DNA of 43,507 nucleotides from an uncultured Pelagibacteraceae bacterium (GTDB lineage Bacteria > Pseudomonadota > Alphaproteobacteria > Pelagibacterales > Pelagibacteraceae), in contig CACBYC010000010.1 in NCBI GenBank assembly GCA_902543405.1, positions 1 through 43,507 on the forward strand. Reading direction: 5' to 3'. Under the pieces are notes generated by a model. That model saw nothing but the letters and a program-made list of their open reading frames with translations. It had not been told where the DNA came from and made no database searches. Made by a program: the position numbers and the translations under genes. Positions 31,928-40,848 of this stretch are shown piece by piece. How positions within the stretch are numbered: the first letter of the stretch is position 1; each line of letters starts with the position of its first letter.

Positions 31928-32339
31928 TAAAAATATTATTAAAGAATTAAATGATTACTTAGATGAATTTAATCTTACAGAAATAGAATATACTGAAAAA
32001 GATCTTAAGGTTAAAGTTTCAAAATCTAGAATATCAAAAAATATAGAAGATTTTGTTCCTCCAAATGAAGAAAAGACCATAAAAAATGAAGTTTCAGTTG
32101 ATAACTCTAAAAAAATTACTTCACCTATAATTGGAACTGCTTACCTTGCTCCCGAACCAGGCGGTAAAAAATTTATTGAGATCGGTCAAAAAATTAAAAA
32201 AGGAGATACAGTCATGATTGTTGAAGCAATGAAAACTATGAATCATGTACCCAGTCCACTAGATGGAGTTGTAAAAGAAATTACTGTTGAAGATGGCCAA
32301 CCTGTTGAGTTTGGTCAAACTATTGCAACTATAAATTAA
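31917..32339 (+). CDS. accB: Biotin carboxyl carrier protein of acetyl-CoA carboxylase
   Basis: A 140-residue BCCP. The N-terminal 60 residues are charged and variable (LTEIEYTEKDLKVKVSK), then a biotinyl domain with VEAMKTMNHV, where the Lys is biotinylated, and the glycine-rich DGVVKEITVEDGQPVEFGQ. It carries carboxybiotin between AccC and the carboxyltransferase for malonyl-CoA synthesis. It is translated with aroQ (11-base overlap) and 4 bases ahead of accC. Confidence 0.95.
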   Translation: MKINKNIIKELNDYLDEFNLTEIEYTEKDLKVKVSKSRISKNIEDFVPPNEEKTIKNEVSVDNSKKITSPIIGTAYLAPEPGGKKFIEIGQKIKKGDTVMIVEAMKTMNHVPSPLDGVVKEITVEDGQPVEFGQTIATIN

Positions 32340-32343
32340 CTAA

Positions 32344-33681
32344 ATGTTTAAAAAAATACTTATAGCTAATAGAGGAGAAATAGCTGTACGTATAATTAGA
32401 GCCTGCAAAGAATGGGGAATATCAACTGTAGCTATTCATTCAGATGTAGATAGAGATAGTATGCACGTGAGGTTGGCTGACGAAAGTATATGTGTAGGCC
32501 CACACCAACCAACTTTTAGTTATTTAAACATTCCTGCTATAATGTCAGCTATTGAACTTACAGGTGCTGAGGCAGTTCATCCTGGATATGGTTTTTTATC
32601 CGAAAATTTTGAATTTGCAAAGATATTAGAAGAAAATAATATAAAGTTTATTGGTCCCTCTGCTAATCTTATAAAAATGATGGGAGATAAAATACAAGCT
32701 AAAAAAGTTGCTAAAGAATATGGGCTTCCAGTAATAGAGGGATCTGAAGGGGGTATTAAAGATATAAATGAAGCAAAAAAAATATGTGAAAAGATAGGTT
32801 TTCCAGTTCTAATAAAAGCATCTGGTGGAGGAGGTGGAAAAGGAATGAAAATTGTTAAAAAGTTAGAGGAGTTTGAAAATCTTTTTTTAACAGCAAAGCA
32901 AGAAGCGAAAAAATTTTTTGGAAACGATGAAGTTTACATTGAAAAATTTTTTCAAAATCCGAGACATATTGAAGTACAGATTTTATCAGGTAAAAATAGA
33001 ACTGTTCATTTGCATGAGAGAGATTGTTCAGTTCAAAGAAGACACCAAAAACTTATAGAAGAAACTCCTAGTCCAGTTTTAGATGATAATGTTAGAAAAG
33101 AACTCTTTGAGAAGACTGTTAGTATGGTTAGTAAAATTGGGTATGAAGGCGCAGGAACTGTTGAATTTATCTACGAGGATGGAAAATTCTATTTTTTAGA
33201 AATGAATACAAGGGTGCAGGTTGAGCATCCAGTAACTGAAATGGTTACAGGAATTGACATAATAAAAGAGCAAATTTGGATTGCTTTTTCAGGAGATACA
33301 GCACTAAAACAAAGTGATGTAAACCCAAGAGGACATGCTATAGAATGTAGAATTAACGCTGAGGATCCGAGCAATAATTTCCAACCTTCACCAGGTAAAA
33401 TAGGTATGTGTCACCAACCGTCTGGGTTTAGAACAAGAGTTGATGGATCTATCTATCAAGGATATAAAATTACACCCTATTACGACAGCATGGTTTGTAA
33501 AGTGATAACTCATGGACGGAATAGAGAAGAAGCAATTCAGAGAATGTTAAGATCTCTTGATGAGTTTGTGATTGATGGAATAACAACCACAATAGAACTA
33601 CATAAGGTATTACTAAATAACAAAAAATTTATTACATCTGACTTTAATGTAAGCTGGTTAGATAAAGAAAAAGTGATTTAA
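32344..33681 (+). CDS. accC: Biotin carboxylase of acetyl-CoA carboxylase
   Basis: A 445-residue ATP-grasp enzyme that carboxylates the biotin of AccB using bicarbonate. The order of motifs is normal: KILIANRGEIAVRIIRAC at the start, HPGYGFLSEN, the glycine-rich ATP loop KASGGGGGKGMK, VYIEKFFQNPRHIEVQIL, HLHERDCSVQRRHQKLIEE, the metal/substrate segment FLEMNTRVQVEHPVTE and GHAIECRINAEDP. It is the last gene of the aroQ-accBC unit and its end overlaps the convergent DUF2155 gene by 4 bases. In many alphaproteobacteria aat follows accC; I see none here. Confidence 0.97.
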   Translation: MFKKILIANRGEIAVRIIRACKEWGISTVAIHSDVDRDSMHVRLADESICVGPHQPTFSYLNIPAIMSAIELTGAEAVHPGYGFLSENFEFAKILEENNIKFIGPSANLIKMMGDKIQAKKVAKEYGLPVIEGSEGGIKDINEAKKICEKIGFPVLIKASGGGGGKGMKIVKKLEEFENLFLTAKQEAKKFFGNDEVYIEKFFQNPRHIEVQILSGKNRTVHLHERDCSVQRRHQKLIEETPSPVLDDNVRKELFEKTVSMVSKIGYEGAGTVEFIYEDGKFYFLEMNTRVQVEHPVTEMVTGIDIIKEQIWIAFSGDTALKQSDVNPRGHAIECRINAEDPSNNFQPSPGKIGMCHQPSGFRTRVDGSIYQGYKITPYYDSMVCKVITHGRNREEAIQRMLRSLDEFVIDGITTTIELHKVLLNNKKFITSDFNVSWLDKEKVI

Positions 33682-34082
33682 CTATAACATTTTTTTAACC
33701 AAACATCATAAACTGGGTGATCAAATGGTCTAATCGATGGACTTGATGCAAATGTCCAATCATTAAAAACAAATACTCTATCTTTATCATTCATTGTAGT
33801 ATCCTTTACTTGCATATAAGCCGTAACTTCTGGGTCATCGTCAAATTCTGAATTATAACATTTTAAAACTTTTATATTGAGATTTTGAAAAGAAAATTCT
33901 TCTCCAACTTGAATTTTAATATTTGTGTTTTTTGAACTTACCTTGTCGAGAACACTTAACTCTGCAATTCTCTCACTTTTTGGCAAAGTTTCAGCATGTA
34001 TGTTTTTTATTATAAGAAGACTTAAAACTGTTGCTAATATATAATTAACTTTTCCAGCTTTTGTATTTTTTTTTGATAACAT
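33678..34082 (-). CDS. DUF2155-family exported protein
   Basis: A 134-residue protein with an N-terminal membrane or signal segment (NYILATVLSLLIIKNIHA, about residues 14-31, ending in an HAE cleavage-like site) and the DUF2155 domain: VGEEFSFQNLNIKVLKCY, DPEVTAYMQVKD and the aromatic end VFNDWTFASSPSIRPFDHPVYDVWLKKC. DUF2155 proteins are alphaproteobacterial envelope proteins of unknown role, often next to an NDUFA12-like gene, as here. I use the ATG at 34082, since an upstream ATG at 34154 adds 24 residues from another frame of the neighbour with no family match. Confidence 0.85.
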   Translation of the reverse strand: MLSKKNTKAGKVNYILATVLSLLIIKNIHAETLPKSERIAELSVLDKVSSKNTNIKIQVGEEFSFQNLNIKVLKCYNSEFDDDPEVTAYMQVKDTTMNDKDRVFVFNDWTFASSPSIRPFDHPVYDVWLKKCYS

Positions 34083-34404
34083 TGTTATATTTTTTTGGAT
34101 GATAAGAATTTTCTGATCCTGTTTGGTTGGGTAAATGTTCTTTCTGCCAATCATATTTTTTTAAATTATGATCATTTTCTATTTTATTATTCATGTAGTG
34201 CATCCAAGAAAACCATTCATTGGGTATTTTTGATGCTTCAACTTCACCATTATAAATCACCCATCTTCTTCCTGATTTACTTTCATAATATTTATTTCCA
34301 TTTTTATCTTCCCCAACTAATTTTCCTGAAAAAAATATTTGCAATCTTGTTCCAAGTGTCTGTTGATTCCACCAGGTAAAAATTTGTTTGAATACTGTCA
34401 ACAT
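34045..34404 (-). CDS. NDUFA12 (B17.2)-like NADH:ubiquinone oxidoreductase accessory subunit
   Basis: A 119-residue homologue of the mitochondrial complex I subunit NDUFA12, found in alphaproteobacteria. The family marks are LGTRLQIFFSGKLVGEDKNGNKYYES (about residues 17-42), RRWVIYNGEVEASKIPNEWFSWMHY and the late HLPNQTGS. It helps assemble or stabilise complex I on the matrix/cytoplasmic side. Its end overlaps the DUF2155 start by 38 bases, a large overlap for this window. No main nuo genes are nearby. Confidence 0.9.
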   Translation of the reverse strand: MLTVFKQIFTWWNQQTLGTRLQIFFSGKLVGEDKNGNKYYESKSGRRWVIYNGEVEASKIPNEWFSWMHYMNNKIENDHNLKKYDWQKEHLPNQTGSENSYHPKKYNNVIKKKYKSWKS

Positions 34405-34503
34405 AAAAGTTTTTTTTTTTTCAATTTTAAATTGTATAAATTAAATTAGACTAAAATTTCAAATTTCTATATACATTATATCTTTAAGATTCAATTTATA
34501 AAT

Positions 34504-34509
34504 AAGGAA
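34504..34509 (+). promoter_or_regulatory. Ribosome binding site of the NrdJ-tail protein
   Basis: AAGGAA lies 5 bases before the ATG at 34515, one of few recognisable ribosome sites in the window, and fixes that start. The 110-base gap ahead of it (34405-34514) is AT-rich and must hold promoters for both directions; I see no single convincing promoter or structured element in it. Confidence 0.6.
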
Positions 34510-34514
34510 ATTAA

Positions 34515-35339
34515 ATGGCAAAATATTTAGTAGAGACTTACTACACTTGTAGTTTTAAAGTAAGTCATTATCTCGATGATATTGATGAGAAAAATATTGA
34601 AAATTTAGAGAAAAGAGATGATGGAAAATTTGAAATATTGGACGTAAAACTAGATAACAGAAAAACTAAAAATCTAGAAAAAATTGAAAAAAATAAGATA
34701 AATGAAGTAAAAAAAGACCTTCCTCAACCTGAGCAAAAAAATAGTCTTAAAATTAAACAAGAAATCTTAACTAAAAATATCAAAGATAACAATAGTAGAA
34801 GATTTAGTATGCCAGACAGAAGGAAAGGATATATCCAAAAAGCATCGATTGGTGATCACAAAGTATACTTACATACAGGTGAGTATGAAGATGGTAAAAT
34901 AGGAGAAATATTTATTGATACAAGCAAAGAAGGTGAACTGGTAAAAGCGACAATGAATAACTTTGCTATAGCCGTTTCTCTTGGATTGCAATATGGAGTT
35001 CCTTTAGACGAATTTGTAAATGCCTTTGTTGATACTAAATTTGAACCTTCAGGAAAAGTATTTGGAAACGATAGAATATTAAGCGCTACGTCAATTCTAG
35101 ACTATATATTTAGAGAATTGGCAATTTCATATCTAAACAGAGAAGATCTTGCCCACACTCCTTCTATTGGAGGATCTGAAAATTTTGATGAAACCATAAC
35201 AGATGAAAATAGTGAGGATAAAACTCAATTCTTAAAATTAGTAAAAGACATTACTAGTAAAGGTTTTGTTAGAAGTAATTATAAAAAGAAATTAGTTGAT
35301 TTATCAGATATAAAAATAAACCTTAAAGGAAAGAAATAA
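34515..35339 (+). CDS. Stand-alone C-terminal domain of class II ribonucleotide reductase (NrdJ tail, TSCPD-like)
   Basis: A 274-residue protein. Residues about 98-214 closely resemble the C-terminal TSCPD-like domain of the large B12-dependent ribonucleotide reductase (NrdJ) of alphaproteobacteria: [51 protein letters not shown] and [15 protein letters not shown]. The ten-stranded catalytic barrel, radical Cys and cobalamin site are all absent. The N-terminus ([20 protein letters not shown]) is a short domain I do not recognise, joined by a charged linker (about 47-95). It cannot reduce ribonucleotides alone; it may be a regulator or partner derived from NrdJ. It has its own ribosome site and converges exactly on aspS. 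Confidence 0.75.
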   Translation: MAKYLVETYYTCSFKVSHYLDDIDEKNIENLEKRDDGKFEILDVKLDNRKTKNLEKIEKNKINEVKKDLPQPEQKNSLKIKQEILTKNIKDNNSRRFSMPDRRKGYIQKASIGDHKVYLHTGEYEDGKIGEIFIDTSKEGELVKATMNNFAIAVSLGLQYGVPLDEFVNAFVDTKFEPSGKVFGNDRILSATSILDYIFRELAISYLNREDLAHTPSIGGSENFDETITDENSEDKTQFLKLVKDITSKGFVRSNYKKKLVDLSDIKINLKGKK

Positions 35340-37124
35340 TTATTTTTTCTTTTTAATAGTTAAATTTAACTCTTTTAATTGATCATCTGAAATTTCAGAC
35401 GGAGCACTCATCATCAAATCTTGTGCATTCTGGTTCATTGGGAACATAGTAACTTCTCGTATGTTTTTTTCATTTGCCAAAAGCATAACAATTCTATCAA
35501 TACCTGGAGCTATGCCTCCATGGGGTGGTGCCCCATAGCTCAATGCATTAATCATTCCACTAAATTTACTATTAACATCATTTTTTGAATATCCTGCAAT
35601 TTCAAATAATTTATACATTAATTCAGGAACATGGTTCCTAATAGCACCTGATGATAACTCAATCCCATTGCAAACAATATCATATTGATAAGCTTTAATA
35701 TTTAAAGGATTAGATAAGTCTAATTTATTTATTTCACCTTGAGGCATTGAGAATGGATTATGACTAAATTTTATTTTTTTAGTAGTTTCATCAATCTCAT
35801 ACATTGGATAGTCAATAATCCAACAAAATGAAAATGTTTCATTATCAATTAAATTTAAATCTTCAGCAATTTTATTTCTTGCAACACTTAATATTTTCTC
35901 TACATCATTTTTCTTTCCACAAGAAAGAAATACAGTATCACCTATATTTGCATTTGTTAGTTTCATGATTTCTAATAATGCATTCTCTGAAAAAAATTTT
36001 CCAATTGGTCCTTTGGCATTAATTTTATCATCTTTTTCTAATGTAAAATAAGCTAGACCAGATGAACCTTGCTCTTTTGCCCATCTGTCAATACTATCAA
36101 AGAAACTTCTAGGTTTATCCTTTGTATTTTTGGTAACTATCGCTCTAACTAGTGAGCCATTTTTCACTAATTTTTTAAAAATATCAAATTTTACATCTTC
36201 TCTTTCAAAAATAATTGTTAAATCTAAAATTTCTAAAGGATTTCTTAAATCTGGTTTATCTGACCCGTATTTAAGCATTGCATCTTCATAAGTAATTCTT
36301 GGGAACTTTTCATGAAGAATTTTTTTATTACTGAATGCTTTAAATAATTTTAGAAATAAAGTTTCAATTACTCCAAAGACATCCTCTTGTTCAACAAAAG
36401 ACATTTCAACATCTAATTGATAAAATTCTCCAGGACTTCTATCTGCTCTGGCGTCCTCGTCTCTGAAACAAGGTGCTATTTGAAAATATTTGTCGAACCC
36501 AGAAACCATTATTAGTTGCTTAAATTGTTGAGGAGCTTGTGGTAAAGCATAAAATTTTCCAGGATTTAATCTACTAGGTACAAGAAAATCCCTTGCTCCT
36601 TCTGGGCTAGAGGAGGTTAATATGGGAGTTTGAAATTCTAAAAAACCAAGTTTTTGCATCTCATTTCTAATAAATGAGATTACTTTTGATCTTAAGATAA
36701 TATTTTGATGTATTTTTTTTCTTCTTAAATCTAAAAATCTATACTTAAGTCTTATTTCCTCAGCATATTCTTGATCTGAAAAAACAGGCATTGGCAATTC
36801 TTTAGTTTCCCCTAGAATATCAAAATTATTAATTTTGACTTCTATTTCGCCAGTAGTAATATTTTTATTTATTGTTTCATTTGATCTCTTGATAACCATT
36901 CCCGTAATTTTAATTACTGTTTCTAAAGAAAGTTTTTCAATTTTCTTAAAAATTTCATTACTTTTATCTATAACGCACTGCGTGATTCCAAAATTATCTC
37001 TTAAGTCTATAAATAAAAGATTTCCATGATCTCTTTTTTTGTTAATCCAGCCAGATAAAGAAATTTCCTTTTCTTTATCTAACTTGGTTAATTCCCCGCA
37101 AGTATGAGTTCTATATTTATTCAA
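35340..37124 (-). CDS. aspS: Aspartyl-tRNA synthetase
   Basis: A 594-residue bacterial-type AspRS, class II. It has an N-terminal OB-fold anticodon domain (EISLSGWINKKRDHGNLLFIDLRD), the long catalytic domain with LRYRFLDLRRKK-like motif 1, QAPQQFKQLIMVSGFDKYFQIAPCFRDEDARADRSPGEFYQLDVEMSF (motif 2), the inserted GAD domain (about 290-420), and motif 3 in HGGIAPGIDRIVMLL. Many alphaproteobacteria use a non-discriminating AspRS together with GatCAB; I cannot decide that here. One base separates it from hdaA upstream. Confidence 0.97.
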   Translation of the reverse strand: MNKYRTHTCGELTKLDKEKEISLSGWINKKRDHGNLLFIDLRDNFGITQCVIDKSNEIFKKIEKLSLETVIKITGMVIKRSNETINKNITTGEIEVKINNFDILGETKELPMPVFSDQEYAEEIRLKYRFLDLRRKKIHQNIILRSKVISFIRNEMQKLGFLEFQTPILTSSSPEGARDFLVPSRLNPGKFYALPQAPQQFKQLIMVSGFDKYFQIAPCFRDEDARADRSPGEFYQLDVEMSFVEQEDVFGVIETLFLKLFKAFSNKKILHEKFPRITYEDAMLKYGSDKPDLRNPLEILDLTIIFEREDVKFDIFKKLVKNGSLVRAIVTKNTKDKPRSFFDSIDRWAKEQGSSGLAYFTLEKDDKINAKGPIGKFFSENALLEIMKLTNANIGDTVFLSCGKKNDVEKILSVARNKIAEDLNLIDNETFSFCWIIDYPMYEIDETTKKIKFSHNPFSMPQGEINKLDLSNPLNIKAYQYDIVCNGIELSSGAIRNHVPELMYKLFEIAGYSKNDVNSKFSGMINALSYGAPPHGGIAPGIDRIVMLLANEKNIREVTMFPMNQNAQDLMMSAPSEISDDQLKELNLTIKKKK

Positions 37125-37125
37125 T

Positions 37126-37782
37126 TTACAAAATCTCTTTTATGGTTTTTAAATTAATTGGTTTTTTTTTTTTTAAACTTAATTCGTCAATCTTATATAT
37201 AAATTCATCAATTTTTCTATAAGATCTGTCAATTCTACTAATTATGAAATTTATTATTTTTTTTTCAATCTTAATCTGGCGATCAGAAAAATTCTTTAAA
37301 ATTATAGCAAAAAGTAATTCATCATCTGGATTTTCAATTACAGCATAAAGACAATTTTTTGATCTTGAGGTTAAATCAGGTAGTCTGTATTTAATTTCAT
37401 TTATTGGTTTTAATGAATTTATCAACAAATACTTACTATCTTGATCTATTAGATTAAAAATTGAATAAAGTATTTCTTCCTCTTTACACTCTTCAAAATC
37501 ATCAATAATTATACTTTCATGTAATTTAAGAATTTTAAAAATTGAATTATCAATCTTATTTCCCTTAATTAAAAATGCTTTAGATTTTAATTTAAAGATA
37601 TTTGCTAGGTGACTTTTTCCAGAAAATTTTTCACCTGATATATTTAATATTTTTTTATCCCAGTCAGGCCATCTATTAATCAAATTAAATGCGTTAGAAT
37701 TACTTTTTGATAAATAAAAATCATGTTCATTAAAATTAGTTTTGTAAGCAAAGTCTAGAAGTAATTGATTTAATTCACTCAT
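37126..37782 (-). CDS. hdaA: HdaA, DnaA-related regulatory ATPase
   Basis: A 218-residue AAA+ protein related to the DnaA ATPase domain without the DNA-binding domain IV. Walker A is GEKFSGKSHLA (residues 50-60), Walker B IIIDDFEE (about 90-97), and RLPDLTSRS provides the family arginine region. HdaA, with the DNA clamp, promotes hydrolysis of DnaA-ATP to restrain new rounds of replication. The sequence is divergent but the size and location beside purM agree with alphaproteobacterial hdaA. It overlaps the upstream DUF2066-like gene by 4 bases. Confidence 0.85.
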   Translation of the reverse strand: MSELNQLLLDFAYKTNFNEHDFYLSKSNSNAFNLINRWPDWDKKILNISGEKFSGKSHLANIFKLKSKAFLIKGNKIDNSIFKILKLHESIIIDDFEECKEEEILYSIFNLIDQDSKYLLINSLKPINEIKYRLPDLTSRSKNCLYAVIENPDDELLFAIILKNFSDRQIKIEKKIINFIISRIDRSYRKIDEFIYKIDELSLKKKKPINLKTIKEIL

Positions 37783-38855
37783 TTTATTTTCCAGTTGCTT
37801 GAGGATGTGTCAATATTGATATCGTAAGATAAAATATCTTTTAAAAATCGTTTTGGACTACTGCTGTAATAAACTTTATATATAATCATTTTACTGTCAA
37901 ACTTTTCAATATTATAGCTTTTTACAAAATCTAAATTACCCAAAGCATTTTCTAATTTTAATGATTTTTCTATATTATCCGATTCTAATGACAACCGGAT
38001 TGGAAGAGATGTAGATGGACTCAATTTATTAATAGATTTCCAATTGTCTTCATATTCGTTTTTAATATTAAGTATCATTGAATTTAATTCTGTTTGATTA
38101 TCTATATTTTTATCTTTAAAATTTTTACTTAATATTTCAAACTTATCATCGAAATTAATTTTTGAATAAAATTTGATATTATTTTTTCTTTTAAAAATTA
38201 TCATTATTATAAAATTTTCAGAATTATATTTATTCAATATTTTTTTGAAATTGTAATTTTCAATATCTTCTAAGTTATTTTTAATATTTAAATAATCCTC
38301 TACATCCTCATTTGGTACAATATAAGAAATTTGAAAATAATTTTTTTCAATGCTTTCCCAATTTTCTGCAAAAATATTTTCATTTAAATAGTTAAAATTG
38401 TTTGTTTCTAAATCAATCATAACTGGTATAAACAAAACGTTAATTTTTTTTGGTAGTGATATAGTTATATTTTTAGTGTCTAAGAATTTAATTAATTTTT
38501 TTCTATTAAATTCTACCTCCATAATACTTTTATATTTTTGGTTTATGAATTTTTCATCCAATACTGAAAAGTTTTCGATCAATTTTTTTATATCATTTAT
38601 TGGTGTATTTCTGATTTTATCAAGATCTTTTCTCTCAAGTATCATTTGAGAGATATCTTGAAATGCTTTTTTAAAGCCTCTATCCATAACTTTTAGTTTA
38701 TTAAAACTAAGATTATATTTTTCCTCAACTTCAATTTTTGAAACAACAAAAGTTTTAGCAAACACTTCCTTTGTGGAAAACTCTATAAAATTAAAGGTTA
38801 AAAATATGAAAAATATATATAAACAATTTGATATATTTTTTTTAAAAAAATACAT
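37779..38855 (-). CDS. DUF2066-like exported protein
   Basis: A 358-residue protein with an N-terminal signal or membrane segment (CLYIFFIFLTFNFIEF, about residues 11-26, followed by an FAKTF cleavage-like site) and no other membrane span. The body is Asn/Ile/Lys-rich. VVSKIEVEEKYN, KAFQDISQMIL and the C-terminal NLDFVKSYNIEKF...VYYSSSPKRFLKDIL fit the DUF2066 family, found next to hdaA and purM in alphaproteobacteria; function is unknown. The ATG at 38855 gives a normal signal peptide start; one at 38888 would overlap purM. Only 11 bases separate it from divergent purM. Confidence 0.7.
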   Translation of the reverse strand: MYFFKKNISNCLYIFFIFLTFNFIEFSTKEVFAKTFVVSKIEVEEKYNLSFNKLKVMDRGFKKAFQDISQMILERKDLDKIRNTPINDIKKLIENFSVLDEKFINQKYKSIMEVEFNRKKLIKFLDTKNITISLPKKINVLFIPVMIDLETNNFNYLNENIFAENWESIEKNYFQISYIVPNEDVEDYLNIKNNLEDIENYNFKKILNKYNSENFIIMIIFKRKNNIKFYSKINFDDKFEILSKNFKDKNIDNQTELNSMILNIKNEYEDNWKSINKLSPSTSLPIRLSLESDNIEKSLKLENALGNLDFVKSYNIEKFDSKMIIYKVYYSSSPKRFLKDILSYDINIDTSSSNWKIK

Positions 38856-38866
38856 AATTTTGTTAT

Positions 38867-39889
38867 ATGGCATCAAATAAATTAACATACAGTAAGAGTG
38901 GAGTTAATATTCCAAAAGCAGATAGTTTTGTTAAGTTCATAAGTTCACTAGCAAGAAAATCAAGCAAAAGTGGTGATTCTAAGAATATAGGAGGCTTTGG
39001 GGCAATCTCGCCAATACCGAAACAACTAAAAGACCCTCACATTGTTACTAGCACTGATGGAGTTGGAACAAAAATTGAGATTGCAAATGATCTGAATAAA
39101 TTTGACACCATTGGCATAGATCTTGTTGCAATGTGTGTAAATGATTTGGTTGTACAAGGGGCGAAACCTTATTTATTTCTAGATTATATTTCAGTTAGCA
39201 AAATTAATTTGAGTAAATTAAAAAATATAGTTAGAGGTATTGTTAAGGGATGCGACATTGCTGGTTGCAAATTAGTTGGAGGCGAAACTGCTGAAATGCC
39301 AGGTACATATACAAAAGGGAAATTTGATATAGCAGGTTTCGCTGTTGGTCTTGTTGAAAAAAAAAAAATACTTAATAAAAAAATTAGAGATAATGATCTT
39401 ATCTTAGCTGTACCATCTAATGGGCTTCACTCTAACGGTTATTCCTTAGTAAGATATCTCCTAAAAAAAAAGAAAATAAATATAAAAACAAACAAATTTC
39501 TTAAAGACGAATTAATTAGACCAACAAAAATATACGTAAAAGAATTATCTCTTATAAATGAAAATAATTTAATAAATGGATGCGCAAACATAACAGGTGG
39601 CGGTTTAGTAGATAATATTAAAAGAATAATCCCAAATAAATTAGGTGCAGAGATAAATCTAAATAATATTAAAACACTAAAAATTTTTAAATGGTTACAT
39701 AAGATGGGTATAAGTGAAATTGAGATGTTAAAAACTTTTAATTGTGGTGTAGGTTTTTGTTTAGTAGTAAGTCCTAAAAATTTAGATTACGTATTTAAAT
39801 ATTTCGGGAGAAATTTTAAACCCTACATAATTGGAAAGATAGTTAAAAATTCAAAAAAAGTAAAATTAAGTGGAAAAATATCCTGGTAA
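38867..39889 (+). CDS. purM: Phosphoribosylformylglycinamidine cyclo-ligase (AIR synthetase)
   Basis: A 340-residue PurM that closes the imidazole ring in purine synthesis, making AIR from FGAM and ATP. Family marks are YSKSGVNIPKADSF near the start, the VTSTDGVGTKIEIA substrate loop, GIDLVAMCVNDLVVQGAKPYLFLDYI, LVGGETAEMPGTY and SNGLHSNGYSLVR, then ANITGGGLVDNIKRI. Length is standard. It overlaps purN by 20 bases, so the two are co-translated. Confidence 0.97.
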   Translation: MASNKLTYSKSGVNIPKADSFVKFISSLARKSSKSGDSKNIGGFGAISPIPKQLKDPHIVTSTDGVGTKIEIANDLNKFDTIGIDLVAMCVNDLVVQGAKPYLFLDYISVSKINLSKLKNIVRGIVKGCDIAGCKLVGGETAEMPGTYTKGKFDIAGFAVGLVEKKKILNKKIRDNDLILAVPSNGLHSNGYSLVRYLLKKKKINIKTNKFLKDELIRPTKIYVKELSLINENNLINGCANITGGGLVDNIKRIIPNKLGAEINLNNIKTLKIFKWLHKMGISEIEMLKTFNCGVGFCLVVSPKNLDYVFKYFGRNFKPYIIGKIVKNSKKVKLSGKISW

Positions 39890-40448
39890 AAAAAATATAG
39901 CTGTCTTTATTAGTGGTAGAGGCAGTAACTTAAGATCTTTAATTAAGTACTCAAAAAAAAAAAATTCTTTAATAAAAATAAAATTAACTGTTTCAAATAA
40001 TCCAAACGCTGAGGGATTAAAATATGCATTTAAATCAAAAATAAAGACTTATGGAATCAAATTTAAAAATAAATCGAATTTTGAAAAAAACGTACTTAAA
40101 TTACTAAAAAAAAATAATATAGACATAGTTTGTTTGGCTGGTTTTATGAAAATATTATCTGGTAGCTTTATAAGAAAATTCTCTAGGCCAATATTAAATA
40201 TTCACCCATCGCTTTTGCCAAAGTATAAAGGATTAAATACACATGAAAGAGCTATTAAAAATAAAGATAAATTTGCGGGAGCTTCGGTTCACAAAGTAAC
40301 AGAAAAATTAGACTCAGGTAAAGTTATTTTACAAAAGAAAGTAAAAATACTTAAATCAGATAATGTAAAAATTTTGGAAAAAAAAGTGCTTAAAGTTGAG
40401 CATGAGATTTATCCAAAGGCTATTGATAAGTTTTTAACTAATCTTTAA
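39870..40448 (+). CDS. purN: Phosphoribosylglycinamide formyltransferase
   Basis: A 192-residue PurN, which uses formyl-tetrahydrofolate to formylate GAR in purine synthesis. The start NIAVFISGRGSNLRSLI binds the phosphoribosyl group, VCLAGFMKILS follows, and the catalytic HPSLLPKYKGLNTHERAI contains the His of the family with the Asp later in KLDSGKVILQKKV. The segment FAGASVHKVTEKLD is typical. Its end overlaps convergent ndk by 11 bases. Confidence 0.96.
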   Translation: MEKYPGKKNIAVFISGRGSNLRSLIKYSKKKNSLIKIKLTVSNNPNAEGLKYAFKSKIKTYGIKFKNKSNFEKNVLKLLKKNNIDIVCLAGFMKILSGSFIRKFSRPILNIHPSLLPKYKGLNTHERAIKNKDKFAGASVHKVTEKLDSGKVILQKKVKILKSDNVKILEKKVLKVEHEIYPKAIDKFLTNL

Positions 40449-40848
40449 AAAAAAAATCTAACTCTATCTTAGCATTTTCAAGACTATCTGATCCATGAAC
40501 AGAGTTTTTATCAATTGAAATACCAAATTTTTTTCTAAGCGTTCCCTCTTCTGCGTCTTTTGGATTAGTTGCTCCCATCAATTTTCTATTTTCTAAAACC
40601 GCATTCTCTTTTTGCAGACTCATAACAACAATTGGTCCAGAAGATAAATAAGCACATAAATCGTTGTAAAATGGTTTAGATTCGTGAACTTTATAAAATT
40701 TTTCTGCCTCATCTTTAGAGATATGAATTTTTTTTTCTTTTAAAATTTCAAATCCATTATTTTTAAATTCATTTTTAATCTGATCTTGCAAATTTCTCTC
40801 AACAGCATCTGGTTTGATTATAGATAATGTTTGTTCAATATTATTCAT
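40438..40848 (-). CDS. ndk: Nucleoside diphosphate kinase
   Basis: A 136-residue NDK that balances nucleoside triphosphates using a phospho-His intermediate. TLSIIKPDAVERN opens the fold, and the active site is NSVHGSDSLENAKIE with the phosphorylated His. MGATNPKDAEEGTLRKKFGI is also typical. The length is close to the usual 140 residues. It overlaps the end of pepA by 8 bases, so the two share a transcript. Confidence 0.97.
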   Translation of the reverse strand: MNNIEQTLSIIKPDAVERNLQDQIKNEFKNNGFEILKEKKIHISKDEAEKFYKVHESKPFYNDLCAYLSSGPIVVMSLQKENAVLENRKLMGATNPKDAEEGTLRKKFGISIDKNSVHGSDSLENAKIELDFFFKD

